In this document: positions 51,151-59,464 of the stretch, piece by piece
Numbering within the stretch: the stretch's first letter is position 1
Layout: each line of letters opens with the position of its first letter
DNA from: Rhodobacter sp. SY28-1
Lineage (GTDB): Bacteria; Pseudomonadota; Alphaproteobacteria; Rhodobacterales; Rhodobacteraceae
Assembly: GCF_005222785.1 (NCBI RefSeq)
Contig: NZ_STGH01000002.1
Span: 62,001-126,000, forward strand
DNA length: 64,000 bases
Direction: 5' to 3'
Program-made: the position numbers and the translations under genes
Notes under the pieces: generated by a model
Databases searched by the model: none
What the model was told of the DNA's origin: nothing
Seen by the model: only the letters and a program-made list of their open reading frames with translations

Positions 51151-52452
51151 TCAGTCGTTCAGCCGGTCGAGCCGGGCGCGGACGGACAGGCCGTGGGCCT
51201 GCAGGCTTTCGCTGGTGGCCAGGCGTTCGGCGGCGGGGCCGATGGCCTTCAGCGCCTCGGGGGTCATCTTGGCGATGGTAGTGCGCTTCATGAAGTCGAG
51301 GACGGAGAGGCCCGAGGAGAACCGGGCCGAGCGGGCTGTGGGCAGGACGTGGTTCGGGCCGCCGATGTAGTCGCCGATGGCCTCGGGCGTGTATTGGCCG
51401 AGGAAGATCGCGCCGGCGTGGGTGATCTTGGGGCTGAGGGCTTCGGGGTCGGCGGTGCAAAGCTCCAGATGTTCGGGGGCAACGCGGTTGGAAAGCTGGG
51501 CAGCCTCGGTCAGGTCGCGGGTCACGATGACGGCACCGTGCTGCGCCCAGGAGGCCCCGGCGATGGCGCGTCTTTCCAGCGTTTCCAGGCGCTTGGCGAC
51601 GGCTTTTGCCACGGCTTCTCCAAAGGCCTCGCTGTCGGTCACAAGGATCGACTGCGCGCTTTCGTCGTGTTCGGCCTGGGAGAGGAGGTCTAGGGCGATC
51701 CAGTCGGGGTCGTTGTCCTGATCGGCGATGACGAGGATTTCCGAGGGGCCGGCGATCATGTCGATACCGACGCGCCCGAAGACCCGGCGCTTGGCGGCGG
51801 CGACGAAGGCGTTGCCGGGGCCGGTGATCTTGTCGACGGGCAGGATGGTCTGGGTCCCGTAGGCCAGCGCGGCAATCGCCTGGGCGCCGCCGATCCGGTA
51901 GACGTGGTCGACCCCGGCGATGCGGGCGGCCAACAGCACCAGCGGGTTGACTTTCCCGTCCGGGGTCGGGCAGGCGATGACCAGGCGTTCGACGCCCGCG
52001 ACCTTGGCGGGGATCGCGTTCATCAGGACGGAGGACGGATAGGAGGCGAGGCCGCCGGGGACGTAGAGGCCCGCGGCCGAGACAGGGGTCCAGCGCCAGC
52101 CGAGCGTGGCCCCGGTGCTGTCGGTCCAACTTTCGTCCTGCGGTTTCTGGCGTTCGTGGTAGGCGCGGATGCGGGTTGCGGCGAGGTCGAGGGCCGCGCG
52201 GTCCTCAGGCGAGACCTTGGCGATCTCGGCGTGGATCTCGGCCTGGGAGAAGGCAAGGGTGTCGGGGGTGAGGCTAAGGCGGTCGAAGCGGGCGGTCAGG
52301 TCGATGACGGCTTGGTCGCCACGGGTGCGGACGTCGGCGATGATGCTGGCCACAGCCTGGTCGACGTCCTCGGCCTCTTCGCGCTTTTGCCCGAGGAGGG
52401 TCTGGAAGGCGGCTTCAAAGCCTGGGTCGGCGGTGTTGAGGAAAACGGGCAT
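51151..52452 (-). CDS. hisD: Histidinol dehydrogenase
   Basis: A 433-residue, zinc-dependent, NAD-dependent enzyme catalysing the last two steps of histidine synthesis. [20 protein letters not shown] and [67 protein letters not shown] (catalytic region Gln/His) and [10 protein letters not shown] are all family-defining. Length is normal. The hisD-UPF0262-phosphatase order is typical of Rhodobacteraceae. Confidence 0.97.
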   Translation of the reverse strand: MPVFLNTADPGFEAAFQTLLGQKREEAEDVDQAVASIIADVRTRGDQAVIDLTARFDRLSLTPDTLAFSQAEIHAEIAKVSPEDRAALDLAATRIRAYHERQKPQDESWTDSTGATLGWRWTPVSAAGLYVPGGLASYPSSVLMNAIPAKVAGVERLVIACPTPDGKVNPLVLLAARIAGVDHVYRIGGAQAIAALAYGTQTILPVDKITGPGNAFVAAAKRRVFGRVGIDMIAGPSEILVIADQDNDPDWIALDLLSQAEHDESAQSILVTDSEAFGEAVAKAVAKRLETLERRAIAGASWAQHGAVIVTRDLTEAAQLSNRVAPEHLELCTADPEALSPKITHAGAIFLGQYTPEAIGDYIGGPNHVLPTARSARFSSGLSVLDFMKRTTIAKMTPEALKAIGPAAERLATSESLQAHGLSVRARLDRLND

Positions 52453-52533
52453 CGCGGCCTCCGGCTGGTCGCGGGTCAGATAGCGCGGGGGGCTGGCAGG
52501 CTCAAGGCCGGAGGTCGCCCCCCTGCCCTGCCG

Positions 52534-53919
52534 TCAGACCGTGTGGAGGTAGAGGTCGAAGTCCACCTCGCTGACCGTTCGCATGACGCGGGCGTATTCG
52601 GCGGCCATGATCGCGGTGAAGGTGCGGTGCATGTCCGCGCCCAGCGCGTCCTGCAGGAAGGTGGAACGCTTGGCGGCGTCGATGGCGGATTTCCAGTCGG
52701 TCGGGATGCCCGCGTTGTCTTCGTCGGCATAGCCGTTGCCGGTCGTTTCCGGGCCGGGGTCGATCTGCTCCTTCAACCCCTTGCGGATGCCCGCCAGAAC
52801 GGTGGCGCCGACCAGATAGGGGTTCGCGTCGACGCCTGCGGGGCGGTGTTCGATGCGGCGGGCCTTGATGTCGCCTGCGGGGATGCGCAGCGCGACCGAG
52901 CGGTTGTTGACCCCCCAGGTGGGAGAGACCGGCGCGTAGGACTGGTTGGCGAAACGGCGCCAGGAGTTCGCATGGGGGGCGAAGACCAGCATCGATTCAC
53001 CCATCGTTGCCTGCAACCCGCCAAGGGCGTGCAGGATGGTGGGGTTCCATTCGCCTTCGTCTTTCTCGATGAAGACGTTCTTGCCGTTGTCGTCCAAGAG
53101 CGAGACGTGGAAATGCATGCCCGAGCCCGCGTAGTTCTCGTTCGGCTTGGCCATGAAGCAGGCGACGACGCCATGGTCGCGGGCTTGCGCCCGGACGATG
53201 CGCTTCAGGCGCATCAGGTCGTCGGCGGCCTGCATCACGTTCTCGCGGTAGTGCAGCGTCAGTTCGTACTGGCCGGGGGCGTATTCCGAGATCAGCGTCT
53301 CGGCCTTGATTCCAGCTTTTTCGGCGCCTGCGTAGATGTCGCTGAAGAGCGGGAGCATCCCGTGCAGATGGTCCACCGAGTAGACCTCGGTCTTCCGCGA
53401 GGAGCGGCGGTCCAGCACGTCGCGGGCGGGCTGCATCTTGCCGTCGGGACCGCGTTCGGGGTCGAGAAGGAAGAATTCGAGTTCAAATGCCCCGGCGGGG
53501 TGGAGGCCGTCCTTGGCCAGCAAGTCCACCTGCCGTTGCAGGGCGTGGCGGGGGTCCGAGGTCATCGGCGCGCCGTCGAGCATGTACATCGACATGAACA
53601 CCTCGCCGCGCGGCGGCTGGGTGTTGTGCAGCGCCTTCAAGGTGCCCGGGATCGGCCAGGCGCGCAGGTCGCCGTCGCCCTGGTCCCAGATCAGGCCGGT
53701 TTCGTGCACGTCTTCGCCGCAGATGTCGAGGCCGAGGATGGAAATCGGCAGATGGCGGCCATTGTTGTAAAAAGACAAAAGCTCATGCCGGCGGATGATC
53801 TTTCCGCGGCCAATCCCGTTTGCGTCGTGCAGGATAATGTCAAAAGCCTCGATCTCGGGATGGGCGTCGAGGAAGGCTTGCGCCTCGGCTGCGGTGGAAC
53901 CGGAGGGGCTTTGGGTCAT
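52534..53919 (-). CDS. Glutamine synthetase-like ligase, gamma-glutamylpolyamine type
   Basis: A 461-residue GS-family protein. The N-terminal beta-grasp is IEAFDIILHDANGIGRGKII; the catalytic core has GAFELEFFLLD, EYAPGQYELTL, GSGMHFHVSLLD and NNRSVALRIPAGDIKARRIE then HRPAGVDANPYL. The last block matches PuuA-like enzymes, which glutamylate putrescine or other amines, rather than the nitrogen-assimilating GlnA. It is downstream of a class III aminotransferase with two bases between them. Substrate inferred, not shown. Confidence 0.83.
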   Translation of the reverse strand: MTQSPSGSTAAEAQAFLDAHPEIEAFDIILHDANGIGRGKIIRRHELLSFYNNGRHLPISILGLDICGEDVHETGLIWDQGDGDLRAWPIPGTLKALHNTQPPRGEVFMSMYMLDGAPMTSDPRHALQRQVDLLAKDGLHPAGAFELEFFLLDPERGPDGKMQPARDVLDRRSSRKTEVYSVDHLHGMLPLFSDIYAGAEKAGIKAETLISEYAPGQYELTLHYRENVMQAADDLMRLKRIVRAQARDHGVVACFMAKPNENYAGSGMHFHVSLLDDNGKNVFIEKDEGEWNPTILHALGGLQATMGESMLVFAPHANSWRRFANQSYAPVSPTWGVNNRSVALRIPAGDIKARRIEHRPAGVDANPYLVGATVLAGIRKGLKEQIDPGPETTGNGYADEDNAGIPTDWKSAIDAAKRSTFLQDALGADMHRTFTAIMAAEYARVMRTVSEVDFDLYLHTV

Positions 53920-53921
53920 GG

Positions 53922-55295
53922 TCAGGCTGCCTGGAAAAGATCGGTAAGGATGGCGTCGAAGCTGGCAAGCAGGCGGTCGACCTGGGCCTTTTTCGTCGCG
54001 GGGCTGATGAGCATCATGTTGTGGAACGGCGCGATGAGCGTGCCGCGGTTGATGAGGCCGGTGTGGATTGCGGCCTCGACCTTCGGCTGATGGGCGTATC
54101 CCGCCTGGGTGCCGTTGCGAAGGGGGCCGGGGGCGCAGATGAATTCGACCCGCGCGCCGACGCGGACGACGTGCCAAGGGGCTTTGTGCTTGTCGATGAT
54201 CTTCGCGAGGCCGTGGGAGAGACGTTCGGCCAGTTTCTCCATATGGGCGTAGTTGTGCGGGGTCATCACATGCGAAAGGGTGGCGACCAGGCAGGCGAAT
54301 TGCATCGGGTTGGCGGAGAGGGTCGTGCCCATGCCGGTGCGGCCCGGCGCGCGCTTGGCATCCGCCTCTTCGTACCGCTTCGCGGTCTCGTCGGTGAGGC
54401 CCCAGACGGCGGTCGGCATGCCGCCTGCAACGCATTTGCCGACGACGAAGATGTCGGGGCGGAGCGAATGGACGCGGGTATAGCCGCCGAGGCCGGAAGA
54501 GATGGTGTGCGTCTCGTCGATGATGAGGAGCGCGTTGTATTTCCTTGAAAGCTGGCGGAGGCCGTCGTGGAACCCGGCCTCGGGCAGGACCATGCAGGAG
54601 TTGGTCATCACCGGCTCGGTCAGGATTGCGGCGACGTCGCCTTTGGCAAGCGCGGCCTCGACCGAGGCGAGGTCGTTGAATTCGGCGCAGACGGCGGTTT
54701 GCGTCAGGTCGTTCACCTGGCCGAGGAGGCCGGGGGAGTTCACGGTGCGGCCGTTCTGCAGGGAGACGAAGGTGTCATCCACGGTGCCGTGGTAGCAGCC
54801 GTTGAAGACCAGGACCTTGGGCTTGCCAGTGATCGCCCGGGCAACGCGGAGGGCGAAGCGGTTGGCGTCGGTGGCGGTGGTGGCGATCTGCCAGCGGAAG
54901 GGGCCGAAGCGGTCGGTCAGGAGGCGGCCGGCTTCAAGGGCGGCCTCGGTCGGCAGCATGTAGGTCAGGCCGCGGCGGGCTTGGCTCCGGATCGCCTTGG
55001 CGACTGGCGCGGGGGAATGGCCGAACATCGAGCCGGTGTCGCCCAGACAGAAGTCGTCGAGCGTGAGGCCGTCGATATCCTCGATCCGCGCGCCATGGGC
55101 GCGGGCGACCAGGGGCAGGTGCGGCATCGGCCAGTCGGCCATCCAGTGCATCGGCACGCCGCCGAGGAAGGTGTCCGCACTTTTGGAGAGCGCTTTCAGC
55201 GCCTTGGGACGGGCCTTGGCGTAGATTTCGGCCTCGCGCTTGGCGAACGCGGCCAGGCGGTCCTGGCGGATACCGGCAATCGTTTCGTCTGGCAT
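53922..55295 (-). CDS. Class III (GSA-like) aminotransferase
   Basis: A 457-residue PLP enzyme. IDGLTLDDFCLGDTGSMFGH, TTATDANRFALRVARAITGK, LVFNGCYHGTVDDTFV, LIIDETHTISSGLGGYTRVH and the PLP lysine in VVGKCVAGGMPTAVWG place it near glutamate-1-semialdehyde aminomutases but in a clade often called aspartate aminotransferase family. The gene pair with a gamma-glutamylpolyamine synthetase-like gene suggests a polyamine or omega-amino acid substrate. A TTTGATCAAA box (55336-55345) upstream is shared with gabT. Confidence 0.82.
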   Translation of the reverse strand: MPDETIAGIRQDRLAAFAKREAEIYAKARPKALKALSKSADTFLGGVPMHWMADWPMPHLPLVARAHGARIEDIDGLTLDDFCLGDTGSMFGHSPAPVAKAIRSQARRGLTYMLPTEAALEAGRLLTDRFGPFRWQIATTATDANRFALRVARAITGKPKVLVFNGCYHGTVDDTFVSLQNGRTVNSPGLLGQVNDLTQTAVCAEFNDLASVEAALAKGDVAAILTEPVMTNSCMVLPEAGFHDGLRQLSRKYNALLIIDETHTISSGLGGYTRVHSLRPDIFVVGKCVAGGMPTAVWGLTDETAKRYEEADAKRAPGRTGMGTTLSANPMQFACLVATLSHVMTPHNYAHMEKLAERLSHGLAKIIDKHKAPWHVVRVGARVEFICAPGPLRNGTQAGYAHQPKVEAAIHTGLINRGTLIAPFHNMMLISPATKKAQVDRLLASFDAILTDLFQAA

Positions 55296-55335
55296 GGAAG
55301 CCCCCGTGGAACGTCTGGCGGTATATGCGACAGAA

Positions 55336-55345
55336 TTTGATCAAA
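55336..55345 (-). promoter_or_regulatory. TTTGATCAAA box upstream of aminotransferase operon
   Basis: A perfect 10-base palindrome 41 bases upstream of the aminotransferase ATG. On the minus strand it falls between TTGCTT (-35-like) and GCATAT (-10-like). The identical sequence is over the gabT -10 region (25994-26005). Confidence 0.6.
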
Positions 55346-55360
55346 AAGCAAGCGGCGGCA

Positions 55361-55696
55361 TCAGTCCTTGCGCAGGAGAAGCACGACGCCCGCCGGGTCG
55401 GAGGTCCAATGGCCAGAGACGCCGTCCAGCGGCTCCAGCTCGTCGCGCTGCGGGCTGCCGAGGTGGGCAAGGGCCGCGTCGGGATCGTCGGAGGTCAGTT
55501 CCAGCCAGACGTCGACCTGGCTTTGCTGCGGCACGCGGTCAAGCCAGAGGGTGATCTCGCCAAAGGCCAAAGCGATGTTTTCAGGGCCGTCCCGCCGCAC
55601 GGCAAGACCGATGCGGTCACGGTAGAAGGCCAACATCTCTTCCCAGCGGTGGGCGGGGACCTTGATCGCAATGTTCCGCCCTGGGGTGATCTGCAT
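55361..55696 (-). CDS. VOC-family (glyoxalase/bleomycin-resistance-like) protein
   Basis: A 111-residue single VOC domain: GRNIAIKVPAHRWEEMLAFY, IALAFGEITLWLDRVPQQSQ, VDVWLELTSDDPDAALAHLG and a terminal GVVLLLRKD strand. A dimer is expected. The ligand set is unclear: the first strand has no clear His, so metal binding is doubtful. GAGGGAACC precedes the ATG. It lies 15 bases downstream of the lactate-dehydrogenase-type gene and is probably its operon partner. Confidence 0.75.
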   Translation of the reverse strand: MQITPGRNIAIKVPAHRWEEMLAFYRDRIGLAVRRDGPENIALAFGEITLWLDRVPQQSQVDVWLELTSDDPDAALAHLGSPQRDELEPLDGVSGHWTSDPAGVVLLLRKD

Positions 55697-55711
55697 TGCG
55701 GTTCCCTCTGC

Positions 55712-56875
55712 TCAGGCCCAGCGGCCCTCGAAATCCTCGGGCACCAGCAGATTGTGGCGGCCCATGTTCTTGATGTCACGCTCACCACACAGGGCCATGG
55801 TGATGTCCATTTCCTTTCGGATCACCTCCAGCGCCTTAGTCACCCCGGCTTCGCCCATGGCACCCAGGCCGTGGATATAGGCCCGGCCGATCATCGTGCC
55901 CTTTGCGCCGAGCGACAGGGCCTTGAGCACGTCCTGGCCCGAGCGGATGCCGCCGTCCATCCAGACTTCGGTCCGGTCGCCGATGGCGCGGACAACCTGC
56001 GGCAGCATGCGGATGGAGGACAAAGCGCCGTCGAGCTGCCGCCCGCCGTGGTTCGACACGATGACCGCATCGGCCCCGGCGTCGGCGGCCATCTTGGCAT
56101 CCTCGGCGTCGAGGACCCCTTTCAAGATGAACTTGCCCTTCCACTGGTCGCGGATGCGGGTGACCTTGGACCAGTCGAGCTTGGGGTCGAACTGTTCGTT
56201 CGCCCAGGCCGTCAGGTCCGACAGTTTCTGCACGTTCTTCACATGGCCGACGATATTGCGGAACTGGCGGCGCGGGGTGCGCGCCATGTTCCAGGCCCAG
56301 CGCGGCTTGGTGGCGATGTTGATGAGGTTGGGGATCGTGGGCTTCGGCGGCGAGGTCAGGCCGTTCTTCAGGTCCTTGTGGCGCTGGCCCAGGATCTGCA
56401 GGTCCAGGGTCAGCACCAGTGCCGAGCATTTCGCAGCCCGGGCGCGTTCGATGATGGCGTCGACGAAATCCTCGTCCTTCATCACATAAAGCTGGAACCA
56501 GAACGGGTCGGGGCTGTGGGCGGCAACATCCTCGATCGAGCAGATCGACATGGTGGAGAGGGTGAAGGGCACCCCGGCCTTGGCGGCGGCGCGGGCTGCG
56601 TGGATCTCGCCATCGGGGTGCTGCATCCCGCAGGAGCCGACGGGGGCAAGGGCCACGGGCATCGAAACCTTCTGGCCCGCCATGGTGCTTTCCAGCACGC
56701 GTTCCGAAAGGTCGCGGGCAACGCGCTGGCGGAAGCGGAGTTTCTGGAAGTCGGAGGTGTTCTCGTGGAAGGTCTGTTCGGTGTAGCTGCCGCTTTCGCA
56801 GTAATCCCAGAACATCTTCGGCGTGCGCTTCTGGTGGAGGCGCTTGAGGTCCTCGATGCAGGTGATGACGGGCAT
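55712..56875 (-). CDS. lldD: FMN-dependent alpha-hydroxy-acid (L-lactate) dehydrogenase
   Basis: A 387-residue flavoprotein of the LldD/glycolate oxidase family. ITCIEDLKRLHQKRTPKMFW and YCESGSYTEQTFHENT open the protein; the active His and its FMN context are in VIVSNHGGRQLDGALSSIRM, with VWMDGGIRSGQDVLKALSLG at the phosphate site. It oxidises L-lactate, or another 2-hydroxy acid, and passes electrons to the respiratory chain. LldD is the best guess; mandelate or glycolate cannot be excluded. A GntR-like TTGGT-T-ACCAA box precedes it. Confidence 0.88.
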   Translation of the reverse strand: MPVITCIEDLKRLHQKRTPKMFWDYCESGSYTEQTFHENTSDFQKLRFRQRVARDLSERVLESTMAGQKVSMPVALAPVGSCGMQHPDGEIHAARAAAKAGVPFTLSTMSICSIEDVAAHSPDPFWFQLYVMKDEDFVDAIIERARAAKCSALVLTLDLQILGQRHKDLKNGLTSPPKPTIPNLINIATKPRWAWNMARTPRRQFRNIVGHVKNVQKLSDLTAWANEQFDPKLDWSKVTRIRDQWKGKFILKGVLDAEDAKMAADAGADAVIVSNHGGRQLDGALSSIRMLPQVVRAIGDRTEVWMDGGIRSGQDVLKALSLGAKGTMIGRAYIHGLGAMGEAGVTKALEVIRKEMDITMALCGERDIKNMGRHNLLVPEDFEGRWA

Positions 56876-56899
56876 GGCACTCTCCGGGATTGGTCATCT

Positions 56900-56910
56900 T
56901 TGGTTACCAA
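56900..56910 (-). promoter_or_regulatory. GntR/LldR-like box upstream of lldD
   Basis: TTGGT-T-ACCAA, a perfect palindrome followed by TT, 25 bases upstream of the lldD start. The half-sites match those bound by FadR-subfamily GntR regulators such as LldR and PdhR, though the enteric boxes have a spacing two bases longer. No gntR gene is in the window. Confidence 0.5.
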
Positions 56911-56967
56911 TTTGCCGGGCGAGGCGCAAATACTTCGTTGGGGTTGCATTTGGTGCGGTTTCGTACT

Positions 56968-56991
56968 ATTTAGTGCGATATCGCATTAAAT
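56968..56991 (+). promoter_or_regulatory. 24-base palindrome before the acg-like/marR operon
   Basis: ATTTAGTGCGAT and ATCGCATTAAAT form a palindrome with one mismatched pair, centred on GATATC. It ends 10 bases before the acg-like ATG and overlaps its ribosome site. A second, weaker copy (GGTGCGGTTTCGTACTATT, from 56952) lies just upstream. A likely operator for the MarR encoded as second gene of the unit. Confidence 0.65.
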
Positions 56992-57001
56992 GGAGAGCAC
57001 C

Positions 57002-58144
57002 ATGACCCTGTCCCGCCGCAGAACGCTTGCCCTGATCGGGGGTGGCGTGATCCTTGCCGCCTCCGCTTCGCTGGGTGCCATTGCAAGTCGCCAACCGCGC
57101 ACGGCCCTGCTGCCGTGGGGGCAGGCCGGGCTGGGCGAGGATGCGCGCCACCGGGCGTTGTCCTGGGCGCTTCTGGCACCGAACCCGCACAACCGGCAGC
57201 CCTGGCTGGTGGACCTGGCGACGCCGGGCGAGGTGGTGCTGTATGTCGACACAGCCAAGCTCTTGCCCCACACCGACCCCTACAACCGTCAGATCACCAT
57301 CGGCCTCGGCTGCTTTCTGGAGCTGATGCGGATGGCGGCGAGCCATGACGGGCAGCGGGTGGAGATCACGCCCTTCCCGCAGGGCTACGACGACCGGGCG
57401 CTGGACGCGCGGCCCGTGGCGCGGGCGGTGTTCACGGAGGAGGCAGGCGTGACGCCGGACCCGCTGTTCGCGCAGGCCCTGGCGCGGCGGTCGACAAAGG
57501 AACCCTATGACACCGCCCGCCCGCTGCCCGGGGGAACGCTGGAAAGGCTGGCCGTCGCCAGAACCGCCCGCTTCGGCGGAACGCTCGACCCGAAGGAGGT
57601 CGCGGACTGGCGCGCCTTCACGCATGAGGCGCTGCGGATCGAGATCGAGACGCCGAATACCTACAAGGAATCGGTGGACCTGTTCCGCATCGGTCGGGCG
57701 GAAGTGGACGCGAACCCCGACGGCATCGACTTCACCGGCCCGTTGTTCGAAGTACTAGGCACGACAGGGCTGATGACGCGGGAGAGTGTGCTGGATCCCT
57801 CGTCCCAGGCCTACAAGGCTGGGCTGGACGCGGTCTATGCCAATACCGATACGGCGATGGGGCATGTCTGGCTGGTGACGGACGGCAACTCTCGCCCTGA
57901 CCAGATCGCCACGGGGGCCGACTGGCTGAGGGTGAACCTGGCGGCGACGGCGGCGGGGGTGGCGTTCCAGCCTCTGTCCCAGGCCTTGCAGGAATATCCC
58001 GAGATGGCTAAGCCTTACGCCGATCTGCACGCCAGGCTTGCGCCAACGGGCGGGACGGTCCAGATGTTGGCGCGTATCGGGTACGGGTCGGAGGTGGCCC
58101 CTTCCCCGCGCTGGCCGCTGGAGGCGAAGATCCTGAATGGCTGA
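57002..58144 (+). CDS. Acg-like nitroreductase-fold protein with Tat-like signal
   Basis: A 380-residue protein of the Acg family (duplicated nitroreductase fold). SRRRTLALIGGGVILAASAS resembles a twin-arginine signal, so export in folded, FMN-bound form is possible. ALLAPNPHNRQPWLVDLATP is the first FMN-binding block; RRSTKEPYDTARPLP and TDTAMGHVWLVTDGNSRPDQ follow. It may sequester FMN or reduce nitro compounds. GGAGAGCACC fixes the start. It overlaps the marR gene by eight bases. Confidence 0.82.
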   Translation: MTLSRRRTLALIGGGVILAASASLGAIASRQPRTALLPWGQAGLGEDARHRALSWALLAPNPHNRQPWLVDLATPGEVVLYVDTAKLLPHTDPYNRQITIGLGCFLELMRMAASHDGQRVEITPFPQGYDDRALDARPVARAVFTEEAGVTPDPLFAQALARRSTKEPYDTARPLPGGTLERLAVARTARFGGTLDPKEVADWRAFTHEALRIEIETPNTYKESVDLFRIGRAEVDANPDGIDFTGPLFEVLGTTGLMTRESVLDPSSQAYKAGLDAVYANTDTAMGHVWLVTDGNSRPDQIATGADWLRVNLAATAAGVAFQPLSQALQEYPEMAKPYADLHARLAPTGGTVQMLARIGYGSEVAPSPRWPLEAKILNG

Positions 58145-58595
58145 CCAGGCCCCGACCCCGGAAGCGACGCTTTTCGGCTTCTTCAACGAGGTCGGGATCC
58201 TTGCCCAACTGAGCCGCGCCCTGTTCGAGGCGCGGCTGCCGGACGGGTTCAACCTGCCGCAGTTCACCGTGCTGAACCATCTTGTGCGGGTGAAGGACGG
58301 GCAGACTCCGCTGGCGCTGGCGCGCGCCTTTCAGGTGCCGAAGACCAGCATGACCCACAGCCTGGCGGTTCTGGAACGGCACGGGCTGATCGAGATGCGC
58401 CCGAATGCCCGCGACGGGCGGTCGAAATGCGTGTTCCTGACCGAGGCGGGCCGTGCCTTCCGGCTGGAGGCGATCGGTCGGCTGATGCCAGACATGGCGG
58501 CCGTGGCGGCGGAGTTTCCGGTGGAGCGGCTGGCCGAGGTGCTGCCGGTGCTGACAGACCTGCGCAAGGCGATGGACGCGATGCGGGACGCCTAG
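58137..58595 (+). CDS. MarR-family regulator, operon partner of the Acg-like gene
   Basis: A 152-residue MarR protein: LPQFTVLNHLVRVKDGQTPL, ARAFQVPKTSMTHSLAVLER and GLIEMRPNARDGRSKCVFLT (wing DxRxK). A repressor of its own operon is likely, acting at the 56968-56991 palindrome. Its 3' end overlaps by four bases the 3' end of a second, unrelated MarR gene read from the other strand. Confidence 0.9.
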   Translation: MADQAPTPEATLFGFFNEVGILAQLSRALFEARLPDGFNLPQFTVLNHLVRVKDGQTPLALARAFQVPKTSMTHSLAVLERHGLIEMRPNARDGRSKCVFLTEAGRAFRLEAIGRLMPDMAAVAAEFPVERLAEVLPVLTDLRKAMDAMRDA

Positions 58596-59008
58596 CGGTC
58601 AACCACCTGGCGGAGGAGCCGGTCCAGGTTGTCGAAGCCTTCGGGCCCCAGCTTTTCCCGCCAGCGCGTTTCGATCTGCACCTTGATGCGGTCGGCGTCG
58701 CGCATCGCGGCTTCGCCCGCCGGGGTGAGGCGAACCCAGCGCGCGCGGGCGTCCCTTTCGTCCCGGGTGCGGTGAACGATGCCGTCGGTCTCCAGCTCGT
58801 CCACGAATTGCTGGACAGCCTGCTTGGTCAGGCCCGCCTTCTCGGCAAGTTCAGTCTGCCGGATGCCGGCGGGGCCGATGTAGACCATGATGTTGCCGCG
58901 TGCTTGGGCGAACCAGCCATGGCCCGCCGCGACCATTCCGGCGAGGAAGTCCTTGCGCCAGGCATTCGTGGCCCGCCAGAGCGTCCAGCCGATGTGATCT
59001 GGGACCAA
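58592..59008 (-). CDS. MarR-family regulator
   Basis: A 138-residue MarR protein: ELAEKAGLTKQAVQQFVDEL and GIVHRTRDERDARARWVRLT (wing) are typical. The start is uncertain: a TTG at 59008 with AAGGGG at the right distance is preferred; a TTG six codons upstream (59026) lacks a ribosome site and no ATG is in frame before residue 30. A perfect palindrome GTCAAGTGACTTGAC lies just upstream; it is divergent from the genes at 59147 and 59449, which it could control. Confidence 0.85.
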   Translation of the reverse strand: MVPDHIGWTLWRATNAWRKDFLAGMVAAGHGWFAQARGNIMVYIGPAGIRQTELAEKAGLTKQAVQQFVDELETDGIVHRTRDERDARARWVRLTPAGEAAMRDADRIKVQIETRWREKLGPEGFDNLDRLLRQVVDR

Positions 59009-59031
59009 CGGGGCACCCCTTTGCAATAATA

Positions 59032-59046
59032 GTCAAGTGACTTGAC
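59032..59046. promoter_or_regulatory. MarR operator 1 (perfect palindrome)
   Basis: GTCAAGT-G-ACTTGAC, perfect 15-base palindrome 24 bases upstream of the divergent marR start. Extended to TAGTCAAGT on the left. Confidence 0.7.
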
Positions 59047-59069
59047 AATATCCGTCAGATCGGGAAATA

Positions 59070-59084
59070 GTCAAGTTGCTAGAC
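59070..59084. promoter_or_regulatory. MarR operator 2 (imperfect copy)
   Basis: GTCAAGT-T-GCTAGAC: left half-site identical to operator 1 (also preceded by TA), right half degenerate. Centre-to-centre distance to operator 1 is 38 bp. It faces the 59147 gene. Confidence 0.6.
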
Positions 59085-59146
59085 CAATTGTGGTTGATTG
59101 CCAGCTGCCCCGCAACCCCGTTGCAGGGCCATGAAAGGATATTGCG

Positions 59147-59464
59147 ATGACGGTACTTGAGAAATCCGTGTTGGACGTGCTGCTGCCTGGCTTTACGCAT
59201 CATGTGGACATTGGCCAAGGCTCGGATGCGAGGATCAGCTTTGGCGCAGGGGGCCTTGCGCAGATGGTGCTGCCCGGCAAGCCGCCGATGAACGGCGAAT
59301 GGAAGCCCCTGCCTGACGGCTATCATGTCGCCTGGTCGGGTGGGCCGGAGGGGGCCTGGAAGATCGCCCATGACATCGGACGGCTGACCTATATCGATCC
59401 CACAGGCCGCGAGGCCGGGACCGTGACGCGGATCGAGCCGATCGGACCATGGCAGACAGCCTGA
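59147..59464 (+). CDS. Small protein of unknown function next to a methyltransferase
   Basis: A 105-residue soluble protein, no signal. The sequence is Gly/Pro-rich and mostly beta (VDIGQGSDARISFGAGGLAQ, GYHVAWSGGPEGAWKIAHDI, LTYIDPTGREAGTVTRIEPI). I recognise no domain. It has a reasonable ribosome site (AAAGGA) and overlaps the methyltransferase start by 16 bases, so both are translated from one mRNA, probably under the divergent MarR. Confidence 0.65.
   Translation: MTVLEKSVLDVLLPGFTHHVDIGQGSDARISFGAGGLAQMVLPGKPPMNGEWKPLPDGYHVAWSGGPEGAWKIAHDIGRLTYIDPTGREAGTVTRIEPIGPWQTA

Noticed and set aside
50150-52129. A single 659-codon minus-strand frame spanning the phosphatase, UPF0262 and hisD
   Set aside because: Only its last ~154 codons look like a protein (LMW phosphatase); the rest is an out-of-frame reading of UPF0262 and hisD.
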